A DNA stretch of 64,000 nt from Trueperella pyogenes (GTDB taxonomy: Bacteria; Actinomycetota; Actinomycetes; Actinomycetales; Actinomycetaceae): assembly GCF_001070855.1 (NCBI RefSeq), contig NZ_JVLH01000003.1, forward strand, positions 1 to 64,000, read 5' to 3'. Positions within the stretch are counted from its first letter, which is position 1; every line of letters starts with the position of its first letter. Below are positions 24,468 through 34,290 of the stretch, piece after piece. Below the pieces are notes generated by a model that was given only the letters and a program-made list of their open reading frames with translations, did no database searches and had not been told where the DNA came from. Made by a program: the position numbers and the translations under genes.

Positions 24468-27400
24468 TTACTATTCCTGCGAATCACATGGCGCAAGACC
24501 GCATCGGTCTGTGCGCCGCGACGAGTCAATCCAAGTGCACGCCAGAGCTCATCAACTGCCTCTTCTTCGCCGCGCTCAACACCATCGGATGCCACCCACA
24601 GTGCGACCTCATCCAATTGGTCATCGCTATAGGCCGCCAGCGGCAAACCACGTGCAATCGCGGGACGCTCTCCACGCGCGCTATCAGCATCGTTTTCAGA
24701 CTCAGCCACGGCCTCGTTCTCACGAGCATCCTCAACCAACTCATCACGGCGCTGACGAGCCTGCGAGGCCTCGTCGTCCTCCTGATCCTCATGCGACGCC
24801 TCGGAAGAAACAGAAGCGAAAGCATCTTCTTCTTCAGCTACGCCAAACTCAGCGTCAGGATCCTCGGGAAGTTCAAGGACTGGCGCGGCGGGACCGTTGA
24901 TCTCATCAACTGCATCCAACACCAGCTGGACAATGCGATCCGTTTCCTTTGCCGGGTCAATGAAGACGGCCATCGACAATGCGATATGCACCTTCCACCC
25001 CTGCTCCTCAAGCATCGATGGCCACAGGCGATCGCGCACACGTAATGAAGGCTGAGCAACATACTCATCGTCATCAGTAAGAACCGCGAGAAGCAGACGT
25101 CCCGGAACCTCGGGATGTCCAATTGCAAGGGGGATCCGCAAACCACCGGGAATACCGATATTTGCAACAACCTCAAGACCCAAGCCGTACAGACGATCCG
25201 CTAGGTCGATGAGCAGACGATCCGGCTCAATCTCCAGGGTCGGCCATGCATCAATACCCACACCCGACTGCCCTTGAGCAATCTCTAGCAGATCAACCAG
25301 CATGAGCGCACCGCGCTGGGACAAACGCGAAGTATCAATCTCTTCGGGTCGAATCGAAGAGACAACAGTCAGATCTCCGCGCACCGAGCGCAAGACATCG
25401 GCCATTGCTCCCGCACCCGCAGGGGAAGAGAAAACACCGAAGTGGTGAATAACGCGACCGTGAGGAGTCTTCGCGAAACCAACCGAAATAATCACGTGGT
25501 CGCGACCTAGGCCTCGTGCACCATCGGGGTCGACAACCACGAAAGGTTCCACACGCGCGGGATCAAAGAACGAGGCCAAGCCAGGCTCAGCGCCGATCGT
25601 GCGCGTTAGTTGAGCGCGGATCCGCTCAGCGTGCTGTGCATTCAACGCGACGACAGCAAGAGAACGATCGGGGGTTGAAGTCGCGTGCTCAAGAACAGCC
25701 TCGACAACGGCATCAACTTCCACGGAAGTCGACTCAACGGCCTCGCTTCCCGGAGTCGGCATCCCTGTGCCCTCTGTCCACACCGCGGTCACCGGAGCAC
25801 TGGCAGAAGTCCAAGGAACCGGAACACCCGTGTGATCAACGCGGTATCTGGCAAGAAGCAATGCCATCTGATCGTTCAAGCGCGTGGGGCGAACATCCAT
25901 GCGCACCTGCGGAAGAACCTCGGCTAGGGCATCGACGGCATCCTCGCTGTGTTCCTGCGCAAGATCAGCAAAGACGACTACCTGCGATGCCCGCGAAATA
26001 ATCGGAACCAGTTCTGCGATGGGGAGCTCATCGATGCCGTCCAAAATCACGATATCGACCTGTTGCTGCTCAGGCAGAATTTGGGGAACCAGCGTCGGGA
26101 CCGTCAAAACCGCGGGAATAAGCTTCCACGACAAGGGGAATTGCGCGTACAAAGACGTCAGCAGATGCTGGTCTTGGACGGCCAATTCAAGAGCGCGCAA
26201 CGCTTGCGGATCATCGGCCAAAGCCTGCGTACGTACCCGGTGCAGACGCGAAATGACCTGCGGGACCAGAGATGCGACCTGGCGGCGATCCAAATCGCGG
26301 CCCTCGATCAAGGTTTGCTCCAAAACGGCAGGATCAAACCCACCCAAGCGCGAATCGGTTGCCAGCATCAAGCCCAAGATCGATGCCCACCACGCTAGGT
26401 CGAGTTCGGCATCCAGTTGGTCGTCAGCAACATGACGCTGACGAAGATCTCGGGTCAGCGGTTCAAGACCAAGCTCGGACAGAGCCTTCAATACCGCAAC
26501 GCGACGAGGAAGTTCGTAACCACCTTCGGGATCGCCGCTGAGCCTCTCGCACAGTTTCGCCAATTCGGCAATCGACATTGCCTCAAGATCACCATGAGCC
26601 GTCGCAAACATGGGCGTCAGATGCTCAAGATCTTCCGCAACATCTTGGGTCAGCTCCACAGCCTGCATCAGGTTCGACGGCAGTGTTGGCCACCCATCAG
26701 AATCGCAATGCTGACGCCATACATCGCGTCGTTCTTGGACGGTCAGCAGAGCGCGGTGAAGATCATTGACGTGGGTGCCCGGTCGGAGCATGTCCTGCGC
26801 TTGTTTAACCAAACGGACTCGCTGTGAACGTGACATCGAAATACCGTGCTCTTGACGCCATTTCTTGGAGGCGGTTGCAATCACCATATCGGCTGCAGAG
26901 CGCTCAAAGACGCGGGGCTGGAAGATATCCAGAACCTCACGAACACCCTCGAACATCGACAGCTGCGCATACCACTGACGCATGTCGACAGCGGGAGTGA
27001 TCCCACTTTCTCCCGCAACCGAGGCCATGATGACTCGCAATTGCGGAAGCGTTTCCTTTGCCAGGCGATCGACTCGCTCAAGAACATCAGGAACCTGCTC
27101 TTGGGAACCAATGACGATCCCCTTCCAGGGACCAACCTGCGCTTGGCGAGAGAAAACTCCTAGGGCCGAGGCCTCGTGAAGAAGTTCGCGGGCACGCTCT
27201 CCCTGGTCGGAAGCAATCTCAAGAAGGACATCCTCGCCAAGGCGTATACGAGTTCGGGGCGCGGGCTTTGTTGCCGTCAGATCAGTCAGGACCTGAAGCG
27301 CATTGAAAGCACTGACACCGAAATTCTTGAAGGGACGGTGCAAATAGGTGGTGTAAGAAGACAGGGTTTGACGGATGGTACGCAACCGCGCACGCATCTG

Positions 27401-28540
27401 CGCAACTTCGGTCGTGTCTTCGACCGAGTTCGTGTCTTCGGCCGCATGAAGAAGCTTCTCCCCCAGCAGCGCATCGGTCGCATTCGAGCCATCAATGCGT
27501 ACCGCAGCCTCATCGATACCGAGCTCACGAAGACGCCCGTGAACTGCAAGAGCGCGCGAGGGCGAACCTGCAATATGAACCAGTGTGCGTCCATTCGCGG
27601 CACTGTCGGCAATAATCGCGGAAATAAGAGCAGCATCATCTGCACCCGAAGGCGTATCGACAACGAAGGAATAGCCCTCTGCAACGGCCTCAACAACATC
27701 TTGTTGACGCGGGGTCAGATCGCCTGCACCGCGCTCCTCATCGGGGTCACGGTCATTGGGATTGGACTGGGGAAGGGGACCAGAGATCGCACTTCTAGCC
27801 GCTGCATCCCCAGCAAGAGCACGAATCACGCGGTTCTTCATCAAAACGGCAGGACGGTCAAGCTCGCGGAGCAAAAGCGCAGCTGGATGTTCAAAAATCC
27901 CAATTGTCAGTTCTTCACGAACATCAAAGTTCTCAAGAACTGAGGCCGCATGCCGCGCATGGTCCAAAACCACAGATGCAGAAAAACCGTGTGCCTGTGT
28001 CGACAGATGGGCAACTTCATCCATGTCGATGTGCATGCCTTTATCCGCGAGCGCATCTTCAAAAGCAGCGGAGAGTTCCATTCCATGACGTAAGGTGATA
28101 ACGACGTCATCGCCATCAACGACCAGACGCAGCGGGCGAAGGAAAACGGGAGAGCTCTGTCGGGCTTCGCCGCTGCCCCACTGCGCGTGACCGATGGCAA
28201 TGTGAATAGGGGCAACGCCGTGGCGCATCGCCATTTCGTGGGCGAAAGAAACCAGGGAACGTGCGCGCTCGAGAGCACGCTTATGTGCCGCACTTTCACG
28301 GATCAGGCTGGACAATTTCGTGGGTCGTCCGGCATAAAGCTGCGCCAGTCCTCCGGGGTGCGCCTCAGAGACGGTCAGACTTGGGAAAGAGTTCCCACCT
28401 TCCTGCGAAGTCAAAAGGCGCAGTTGCGCACGCCATTCTTGGACAACATGGTCGCTGGGTGCGCTCGGCGTTTCCGGGACGGTATCTACCGGTTCCCGTG
28501 AAGAATCTTGCGTCGATCGAGAAAAGAAATTAACGGCCAC
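24464..28540 (-). CDS. Large DUF4011-type helicase/nuclease-like protein with degenerate motifs
   Basis: A 1358-residue protein with the architecture of actinobacterial DUF4011 helicases: DUF4011-like N-terminus (about 30-150, HIAIGHAQW), an SF1 helicase frame and an MTES_1575/VSR-like nuclease region (about 1115-1225), then an acidic tail. Key residues are missing. Walker A, usually GTGKT, reads TPSGADDA (297-303); Walker B DEAS reads LDGIDE (near 830); the GDxxQ motif reads ADLAQ; the nuclease KIDLAV...ECDG pattern reads RIPLAI...LTDD. The C-terminal helicase RGLGRDHVIISVGF is kept in shape. It is therefore probably not an active ATPase, more likely a scaffold or a DNA/RNA-binding protein. 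The start is GTG with a weak ribosome site, divergent from fhs. Confidence 0.75.
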   Translation of the reverse strand: MAVNFFSRSTQDSSREPVDTVPETPSAPSDHVVQEWRAQLRLLTSQEGGNSFPSLTVSEAHPGGLAQLYAGRPTKLSSLIRESAAHKRALERARSLVSFAHEMAMRHGVAPIHIAIGHAQWGSGEARQSSPVFLRPLRLVVDGDDVVITLRHGMELSAAFEDALADKGMHIDMDEVAHLSTQAHGFSASVVLDHARHAASVLENFDVREELTIGIFEHPAALLLRELDRPAVLMKNRVIRALAGDAAARSAISGPLPQSNPNDRDPDEERGAGDLTPRQQDVVEAVAEGYSFVVDTPSGADDAALISAIIADSAANGRTLVHIAGSPSRALAVHGRLRELGIDEAAVRIDGSNATDALLGEKLLHAAEDTNSVEDTTEVAQMRARLRTIRQTLSSYTTYLHRPFKNFGVSAFNALQVLTDLTATKPAPRTRIRLGEDVLLEIASDQGERARELLHEASALGVFSRQAQVGPWKGIVIGSQEQVPDVLERVDRLAKETLPQLRVIMASVAGESGITPAVDMRQWYAQLSMFEGVREVLDIFQPRVFERSAADMVIATASKKWRQEHGISMSRSQRVRLVKQAQDMLRPGTHVNDLHRALLTVQERRDVWRQHCDSDGWPTLPSNLMQAVELTQDVAEDLEHLTPMFATAHGDLEAMSIAELAKLCERLSGDPEGGYELPRRVAVLKALSELGLEPLTRDLRQRHVADDQLDAELDLAWWASILGLMLATDSRLGGFDPAVLEQTLIEGRDLDRRQVASLVPQVISRLHRVRTQALADDPQALRALELAVQDQHLLTSLYAQFPLSWKLIPAVLTVPTLVPQILPEQQQVDIVILDGIDELPIAELVPIISRASQVVVFADLAQEHSEDAVDALAEVLPQVRMDVRPTRLNDQMALLLARYRVDHTGVPVPWTSASAPVTAVWTEGTGMPTPGSEAVESTSVEVDAVVEAVLEHATSTPDRSLAVVALNAQHAERIRAQLTRTIGAEPGLASFFDPARVEPFVVVDPDGARGLGRDHVIISVGFAKTPHGRVIHHFGVFSSPAGAGAMADVLRSVRGDLTVVSSIRPEEIDTSRLSQRGALMLVDLLEIAQGQSGVGIDAWPTLEIEPDRLLIDLADRLYGLGLEVVANIGIPGGLRIPLAIGHPEVPGRLLLAVLTDDDEYVAQPSLRVRDRLWPSMLEEQGWKVHIALSMAVFIDPAKETDRIVQLVLDAVDEINGPAAPVLELPEDPDAEFGVAEEEDAFASVSSEASHEDQEDDEASQARQRRDELVEDARENEAVAESENDADSARGERPAIARGLPLAAYSDDQLDEVALWVASDGVERGEEEAVDELWRALGLTRRGAQTDAVLRHVIRRNSK

Positions 28541-28643
28541 AAAACCACCGTAGTGGAAATGACTCCTTTGCCACGAGAGGGAACGCCGTAAGGCAACATT
28601 TTCCCACCACTCGGGCCACCGAGTCCGGCTGCCCGCAGTGACT

Positions 28644-28649
28644 TAAGCT
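28644..28649 (+). promoter_or_regulatory. -10 box of a probable leaderless fhs transcript
   Basis: TAAGCT ends 6 bases before the fhs ATG, which places the predicted transcription start on the A of ATG. No ribosome-binding sequence precedes the ATG, which fits a leaderless mRNA, common in actinobacteria. Confidence 0.5.
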
Positions 28650-28655
28650 ATCCCC

Positions 28656-30344
28656 ATGAGCACTGTTGCAACTGATTTTGCGTCCAAGCTTGAACCGCTG
28701 GTCGAATTGGCCAAACGCGCGGGTATTTCCAGCAAGCACCTTCTCCCCTACGGTTTTGATCTGGCAAAGATCGATCTGGCCGCTGTCGATGCTTCCGCTC
28801 CTCAACGAGCCCGCTATGTCGTCGTGACCGCAACCTCCCCCACCCCTTTTGGCGAGGGGAAAACGACGACTGCTATTGGCCTCGTTCAGGGGTTGGCACT
28901 TGAAGGCGCTAACGCAACTTTGACAATTCGCCAGCCATCAATGGGCCCGACTTTCGGCGTCAAAGGCGGAGCGGCCGGCAATGGCAAGAGCCAGGTCCTG
29001 CCATTCGAGAAGATGAATCTGCACCTGACCGGCGATTTCCACGCGATCACAGCTGCACACAACCTGCTGTCTGCAATGATCGATAACCACCTGCATCAGG
29101 GAAATGAGCTCCACATCAAGGAACGCTCCATCACGTGGCCGCGCGTTCTGGACGTCAATGACCGCTCTTTGCGCCACGTCGTCACGGGCTTGGGTGGCGC
29201 AATTGATGGCGTGACTCGTCAGTCGTCCTTTGATATCACCGCCGCCAGTGAGGTCATGGTCATCATGTCCCTTGCCACCTCTTACGCTGATCTTCGCGAG
29301 CGTTTGGGACGCATTGTCATTGGCCAAAATGAGGCCGGTGAATATGTCACCGCTGAGGACCTGAAGGCTGCGGGAGCAATGGCTGCGCTCCTTCGCGATG
29401 CACTCTGCCCGAACCTTTTGCGCACGACTGAGGGCAGCCCGGTCCTGGTTCACACCGGCCCCTTCGGCAATATTGCCACGGGATGCTCCTCGGTAGTCGC
29501 GGACCGCCTTGCTGGGCAGCACAGTGATTACGTGGTGACCGAGGCCGGTTTTGGTGCGGATATGGGCGCCGAACGTTTCTTCGATATCAAGTGCCCCGTG
29601 GGCGGTTTGCGTCCCGATTGCGCGGTGATCGTCACGACGGTTCGCGCACTCAAGTCTCACTCCGGTAAGTACCGCCTTGCCCCGGGCAAGCCCCTGCCCG
29701 ATGCCATGACCGAGGAAAACGTTGAAGAGATTCGCACGGGCAGCGCAAACCTTCTCAAGCACATTGAAATTGTCCGCGGTTTCGGCCTGAACCCCGTAGT
29801 TGCAATCAATGTCTTCCCCACCGATCACGAGGCCGAGCTCTTAGAGATTGAGAAAATTTGTGCCGAGGCCGGGGTGCGTGTGGCTCGCTCCCTTGGTGTT
29901 GTTGAGGGCGGCGAAGGCGCACGCGAACTTGCGCGCGAAGTAGCTGCGGCCTGTGAAGAATCCGCCGATGCGCAGATTCGTCCTCTTTACGAAGATTCCG
30001 ATTCCCTCGAAGACAAGATCGCAAAGGTCGGTGCAATGTATGGGGCATCGGGTGTGGATTACACTCCTGCCGCTGCGAAGCGTCTGAAGGAATACCAAGC
30101 AGCAGGCTTTGGTTCACTCAAGGTTGTGGTTGCCAAAACTCCGATGTCGCTCAGTGCCGATCCGCAAGCAAAGGGCGCACCTACGGGTTGGACCCTTCCC
30201 ATTCGCGAAGTCCGTCTTGCAGCTGGTGCCGGCTACGTCTACGCAATTTCGGGAACGCTTTCAACGATGCCCGGTTTGTCGGCTCACCCAGCAGCAGAAC
30301 GAATCGAACTGACCACCGACGGTGAAATCACTGGGGTGAAGTAA
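28656..30344 (+). CDS. fhs: Formate-tetrahydrofolate ligase
   Basis: Makes 10-formyl-THF from formate, THF and ATP for purine synthesis and one-carbon metabolism. The 562-residue protein matches family length and has the P-loop motif TPFGEGKTTT and the signatures IRQPSMGPTFGVKGGAAG, GDFHAITAAHNLL and KFDIKCP-like FFDIKCPVGG. There is no ribosome site; the TAAGCT box six bases upstream suggests a leaderless message. A very strong hairpin follows at 30363-30413. It stands alone between the DUF4011-like gene (divergent) and the repeat-protein gene. Confidence 0.97.
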   Translation: MSTVATDFASKLEPLVELAKRAGISSKHLLPYGFDLAKIDLAAVDASAPQRARYVVVTATSPTPFGEGKTTTAIGLVQGLALEGANATLTIRQPSMGPTFGVKGGAAGNGKSQVLPFEKMNLHLTGDFHAITAAHNLLSAMIDNHLHQGNELHIKERSITWPRVLDVNDRSLRHVVTGLGGAIDGVTRQSSFDITAASEVMVIMSLATSYADLRERLGRIVIGQNEAGEYVTAEDLKAAGAMAALLRDALCPNLLRTTEGSPVLVHTGPFGNIATGCSSVVADRLAGQHSDYVVTEAGFGADMGAERFFDIKCPVGGLRPDCAVIVTTVRALKSHSGKYRLAPGKPLPDAMTEENVEEIRTGSANLLKHIEIVRGFGLNPVVAINVFPTDHEAELLEIEKICAEAGVRVARSLGVVEGGEGARELAREVAAACEESADAQIRPLYEDSDSLEDKIAKVGAMYGASGVDYTPAAAKRLKEYQAAGFGSLKVVVAKTPMSLSADPQAKGAPTGWTLPIREVRLAAGAGYVYAISGTLSTMPGLSAHPAAERIELTTDGEITGVK

Positions 30345-30362
30345 GCCTAAAAGAAACTGCAC

Positions 30363-30413
30363 AGAAGGCTCCCTGTCGATCACTGCTTCATGCAGATCGA
30401 CAGGGAGCCTTCT
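30363..30413 (+). terminator. fhs terminator
   Basis: AGAAGGCTCCCTGTCGAT pairs perfectly with ATCGACAGGGAGCCTTCT (18 bp), with a further CTGC/GCAG pair inside the loop, followed by TGTTGATT. Confidence 0.85.
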
Positions 30414-30658
30414 TGTTGATTGAGCTCAGGGCACTATTAGATGACCAGAGGGCATCCCGAGCAGTGAAGCATCACCTCGGGCGCCTTATTCCCGTGGCAC
30501 GCACCTTTGTCCCTCACGTAGAAATTGCGCGCCTATTGCACACTTAAACTCTGCAGAAACGCTTCATAAGCACTCCCTGAACTGCTCTTTTATCTTCTCC
30601 ATCACATTGGATTTATGATCATCTCATCTAATTTCCTGCTTGCTTTCAGAAGGGATCA

Positions 30659-33600
30659 ATGATGAGCACCGTCCAGGAAGTGAAGGACATTATCGATCGC
30701 GCAGCGAAGATGCCGTGGGGGCCCGCGTGCAGTGCCGAGCTTGCGCGCGCAGTGGTGCTCGTCGATTCCTTAGAGGGCGAAGAAGAGCTACGCATCGAGA
30801 CCTACATTCAGCTGGCTACCGCCTATCAGCAGGGAAATGAAGAATGGAAAGCACTGGCACCCACGGCATGGCTCGTCACGAAATTCGAGGAGAATCCCAG
30901 TGCTTTCGACGCGGATCAGATCAAATCCTTAGCCTGGTTGTACAAGAACGCCGCGAGCGCAACAGGACGCAACCCCGCAGTATCGAAGGAGCAAGCACAG
31001 GAGCTCTCTGAAGGCTTCGGGAAATTCATCCAGGATGAGGGATATTCAATGCATGCGGTCCACGGAGTCCGTTTCGCCCTCGCACTACGGATGGGTGATC
31101 CCGCGGCCGCCCATGAAGAATTGGTGAAGTGGCGGGCAACCCCACGCGATGAGGTTTCTGACTGCGTCCAATGCGATCCCGAACGCCAGATCACCGAGGC
31201 CGTTGTCGCGAAAGATTGGGAACGTGCAGTTGCGACAGCGGTACCTTTGCTCGACATCCGCGAGGGCTGCGGAAATCAGCCTGCAGGAGTCCAAGCCCTG
31301 TCAATGATTCCTCTATTGATGTCAGGGCGTCCCGAAGCTGCCTGGGAATGCCACGTCCGTTCCTATCGCCAACATCGCCGCAACGCAGAGTACATGGATC
31401 TTTTGGGACAACACATGGAGTTCCTTGTGCTCTCCGGGCGTTGGCAGCGTGCGCTCGATATCCTGCGCGACTCCATTGCAGTAACCTCCCGCGCGGAAAG
31501 CGCAGCCCTTCTTTTTGATTACCTGAAGGGCGGCGCCTTGGCGGCGCGCGAGGCCGTCGACCGAGGTTTAGGAAAACATGCTTTCCGCGCGCTGTGTACT
31601 GGGCAATCTCAGTGGTGTCAGGGTCCTCGTTTGGATGTCAATACCTCTTTGGAAGATGTTGCATCAGGACTCAAAGAATGGCTGTTCTCTGTTGCTGCGC
31701 TCTTCGACGCGCGAAATAGCAATGATTTTTACACGGCCTCTGCTGGCGAAGTTCTTGATGAAGGTCCAGTTACTAGCGAAGCAGAAGAACGCGCACAAAA
31801 AACCTGGTCTTTTGAGGTTGTGGGCGAACGCGAAGTCCTTCCCGAAGCGATTTCAAGTAGTGACGTCGATGAAACACCGAAGTACTCCACGCGTCGCATC
31901 AAACAGGAGAAAGTGAAAACCACCGATGACACGAATCCCTACCCGCGTGTTGATCTAAGGCCCTTTACTCCCCCGGCCTCGATACAAGAAGCCTTCAATC
32001 GTTTCTCAGCGCTTTCGGGCACAACCGGTTTCGATCCCGAACGCCAGTTCGTCGTCGACCACGCAACTGTTATGAACGAGTCAGTTCTGGATATCAATTT
32101 CAGTCACGCAGGCATCATGGACTACTACATTTTCGCTGTTGTCGTCCTCAAATTGCACCAAAATTTTGATGCTGCTCGCAGGCTTCTCGACCAGGCAGAA
32201 CAGACGGTTAGTGCACTGAAAGATGACACGTCTATTGTTTCTCCCGGTTTTTTCTCAAAGCTACGGGGACGCCGCGCTCAGCTCACTCGCCAGCAGCTCA
32301 ACCTTGCATGGATCAACCTCCAAAGTTCTTCCTGCGATGTCATGTATTTCTCCATTCGTGATGAGGAAATCCCCGAAGAAGTAGTGACTCATGCGATGGC
32401 CCGCATCAAGAACGCTCGCGCATTAATCGAAGAAGTGGTCCCCGAGCTGAATCGCAATCAGGGAACGGGGAAAGACATTCAGCTCGTTAGCCTCGTTCTC
32501 AGCCAATGCGCATCGATTGCGACAATGTGCAAAAACTTCGATGACACTGAGACGACCTACGCACTGTGGGAAAACCTCGAGAGGGCCTTCACTCGTTTTG
32601 CACCTTCAAAGAAGCAAGTTGCGCTTGAGCTTCTTTTGGAATATCAGGAATTGGAGCTTGGACGCGAAAAGTACATGGCGGCATGCCAATACGCTGACCA
32701 GGCTCTGCGTCTCAACGATCTGTGCGATCCCTATACCGCCCTCATATCGCGAGGGACGATTTGCTCGGCTTCACTGCAGGCACACCAACCTGACGAGGCT
32801 CTTGCCCAAGCCAAGCACCTCAATGACGTCATTCATGCCTTCCCAACCGAGGTATGGAACGTCAGTGCCGCACGACTTTTTTCGCAAGCTCTTGCTGAAA
32901 AAGATCGATTCACCGAAGCAACTGAAATCCTTGAAGAGGCCTTCAGTACTCTCAATGATTCCCCGTATATCAAAATGCGCTTGGCCGGAGCTGCCCCAAC
33001 TTTGGCACACCTCTACCTCTGCATCGAGGAATACCAAGACGCCTACGACCTTGCGATGAAGTATTCCGCCGTCCTGCGACAAAACGAGATGTATCGATCG
33101 GCTTTGAGCCTTGCCGATACCGCCTCCAATGCGGCGAAGGAGCTGGGGAATTACATTGCCGAGGCCGACGCTGCGGATCTTGCGGCAGAATTGAGCCACG
33201 AATGGAAAGAGTACTTCAGGGAGCATCAGTACCTTCGCCGCGAGGCAGCGGCAATGGTCAAAGGACCGCACGTGGGAGAGGACGATCTTGAGCGCGCTCT
33301 GGCTGTTCTAGAACGAGACCGTCAGCTCATCGCCTCAATCAAGACGGAGTTAACTGAGAAACAAGTAGCCATATCGCATGCCGAAAACAACTACACCTTG
33401 GGGTGGGTGACCCTAAAGGCGGGCAAACCGGTTGAGGCTATGGACGCTCTTCGCGAATCAATCGCATGCTTCCGTGCATACGAAGAATATGACGAGGCCG
33501 GTTATCCGATGGAAGTTCTTGCACGTTGCTATTACATGACGGGGAATTTCGATGGCCTGCGCGAGTGCGTCGACGAACTCACTGAGATGACAAAGCTACC

Positions 33601-33691
33601 CTCGATGAAACCCACTAGGTTGAAGTCGCTCATTCGCGCGATCCAAGAACTCATCGACGAGGAAGACCCCGGGGCTCAAGATCAGTCATAG
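30659..33691 (+). CDS. Large TPR-like repeat protein, paralogue A
   Basis: A 1010-residue soluble, alpha-helical protein with repeated helix pairs resembling tetratricopeptide repeats, mainly after residue 450; no signal peptide, membrane segment or catalytic motif. It is a paralogue of the gene at 37080-40115. Shared blocks include YQQGNEEWKALAP, GRNPAVS, SMHAVHGVR, KDWERAVATA, MIPLLMSGRPEAAWE, SGRWQRALxILRDS, CTGQSQWCQGPxLDVNT and PGFFSKL/ARI. A CxxC (Cys169, Cys172) and Cys204 are kept in both, a possible metal or redox site. AAGGGAT lies before two adjacent ATGs (30659, 30662). The nearby HSP90-family gene suggests a co-chaperone or scaffold partnership. I do not recognise a named family. 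Confidence 0.8.
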   Translation: MMSTVQEVKDIIDRAAKMPWGPACSAELARAVVLVDSLEGEEELRIETYIQLATAYQQGNEEWKALAPTAWLVTKFEENPSAFDADQIKSLAWLYKNAASATGRNPAVSKEQAQELSEGFGKFIQDEGYSMHAVHGVRFALALRMGDPAAAHEELVKWRATPRDEVSDCVQCDPERQITEAVVAKDWERAVATAVPLLDIREGCGNQPAGVQALSMIPLLMSGRPEAAWECHVRSYRQHRRNAEYMDLLGQHMEFLVLSGRWQRALDILRDSIAVTSRAESAALLFDYLKGGALAAREAVDRGLGKHAFRALCTGQSQWCQGPRLDVNTSLEDVASGLKEWLFSVAALFDARNSNDFYTASAGEVLDEGPVTSEAEERAQKTWSFEVVGEREVLPEAISSSDVDETPKYSTRRIKQEKVKTTDDTNPYPRVDLRPFTPPASIQEAFNRFSALSGTTGFDPERQFVVDHATVMNESVLDINFSHAGIMDYYIFAVVVLKLHQNFDAARRLLDQAEQTVSALKDDTSIVSPGFFSKLRGRRAQLTRQQLNLAWINLQSSSCDVMYFSIRDEEIPEEVVTHAMARIKNARALIEEVVPELNRNQGTGKDIQLVSLVLSQCASIATMCKNFDDTETTYALWENLERAFTRFAPSKKQVALELLLEYQELELGREKYMAACQYADQALRLNDLCDPYTALISRGTICSASLQAHQPDEALAQAKHLNDVIHAFPTEVWNVSAARLFSQALAEKDRFTEATEILEEAFSTLNDSPYIKMRLAGAAPTLAHLYLCIEEYQDAYDLAMKYSAVLRQNEMYRSALSLADTASNAAKELGNYIAEADAADLAAELSHEWKEYFREHQYLRREAAAMVKGPHVGEDDLERALAVLERDRQLIASIKTELTEKQVAISHAENNYTLGWVTLKAGKPVEAMDALRESIACFRAYEEYDEAGYPMEVLARCYYMTGNFDGLRECVDELTEMTKLPSMKPTRLKSLIRAIQELIDEEDPGAQDQS

Positions 33692-33701
33692 ATTCGCGTG
33701 T

Positions 33702-33738
33702 TTGTGGGGGCAAGGCTCATATGCGCTTACCCCCACAA
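33702..33738. terminator. Hairpin between repeat protein A and ohr
   Basis: TTGTGGGGG at 33702-33710 pairs with CCCCCACAA at 33730-33738, with partial pairing inside the loop. It lies between two convergent genes and can serve both. Confidence 0.65.
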
Positions 33739-33750
33739 CCGCGAGTAGTT

Positions 33751-34188
33751 TTAGGACAGATCCGTTACTGCCAAAACCGAAACGGGAACGTTCCCAGCAA
33801 CCGCCTTTGAATAGGGGCAAAGCTGGTGGGTACGCTCAGCCAATGCCTGCGCTTGTGAAAGCTCAAGACCTGGAACTAGAACGCGGATATCAACAGCAAG
33901 GCCGAAGGATTCGCCCTCTGGACCGATTCCGACGCTCACAGCGACCTTCGAATCGGTAACATCGACTCCCGCTTCCTTTGCGGCCAAGCCAAGAGCTCCC
34001 TGGAAGCATGCACCATATCCCATGGCGAAGAGAGCTTCAGGATTTGCACCACCACCGGGTCCGCCAAGAGCCGGTGGCATACGCATATCAAGGGTGAGAT
34101 CAGGGTCAAAAGAGTGGGCCTGACCAGAACGACCACCCGTCACCTCAGCGCGGGCGGTGTACACAATTTTCGATGGTGTATTGCTCAT
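33751..34188 (-). CDS. ohr: Organic hydroperoxide resistance protein (Ohr/OsmC family)
   Basis: A thiol peroxidase of about 145 residues that reduces organic and fatty-acid hydroperoxides. The two redox cysteines are present in YGACFQGAL and HQLCPYSKA, in the Ohr rather than the OsmC context (NPEALFAMGYGACF is Ohr-typical). The start at 34188 (MSNTPSK) follows family length; the frame runs open 26 codons further. No OhrR regulator is adjacent. It is divergent from the EamA transporter gene and convergent with repeat protein A. Confidence 0.92.
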   Translation of the reverse strand: MSNTPSKIVYTARAEVTGGRSGQAHSFDPDLTLDMRMPPALGGPGGGANPEALFAMGYGACFQGALGLAAKEAGVDVTDSKVAVSVGIGPEGESFGLAVDIRVLVPGLELSQAQALAERTHQLCPYSKAVAGNVPVSVLAVTDLS

Positions 34189-34290
34189 GACGCCATTGTG
34201 TCGTTTTTGTCCGAATGGCGCACTATATTTAAGCCGTAGGAGGAAAAAGAATAGAGTGGAGCGCATCGAGTACCACCGCCAAGGAAGACC

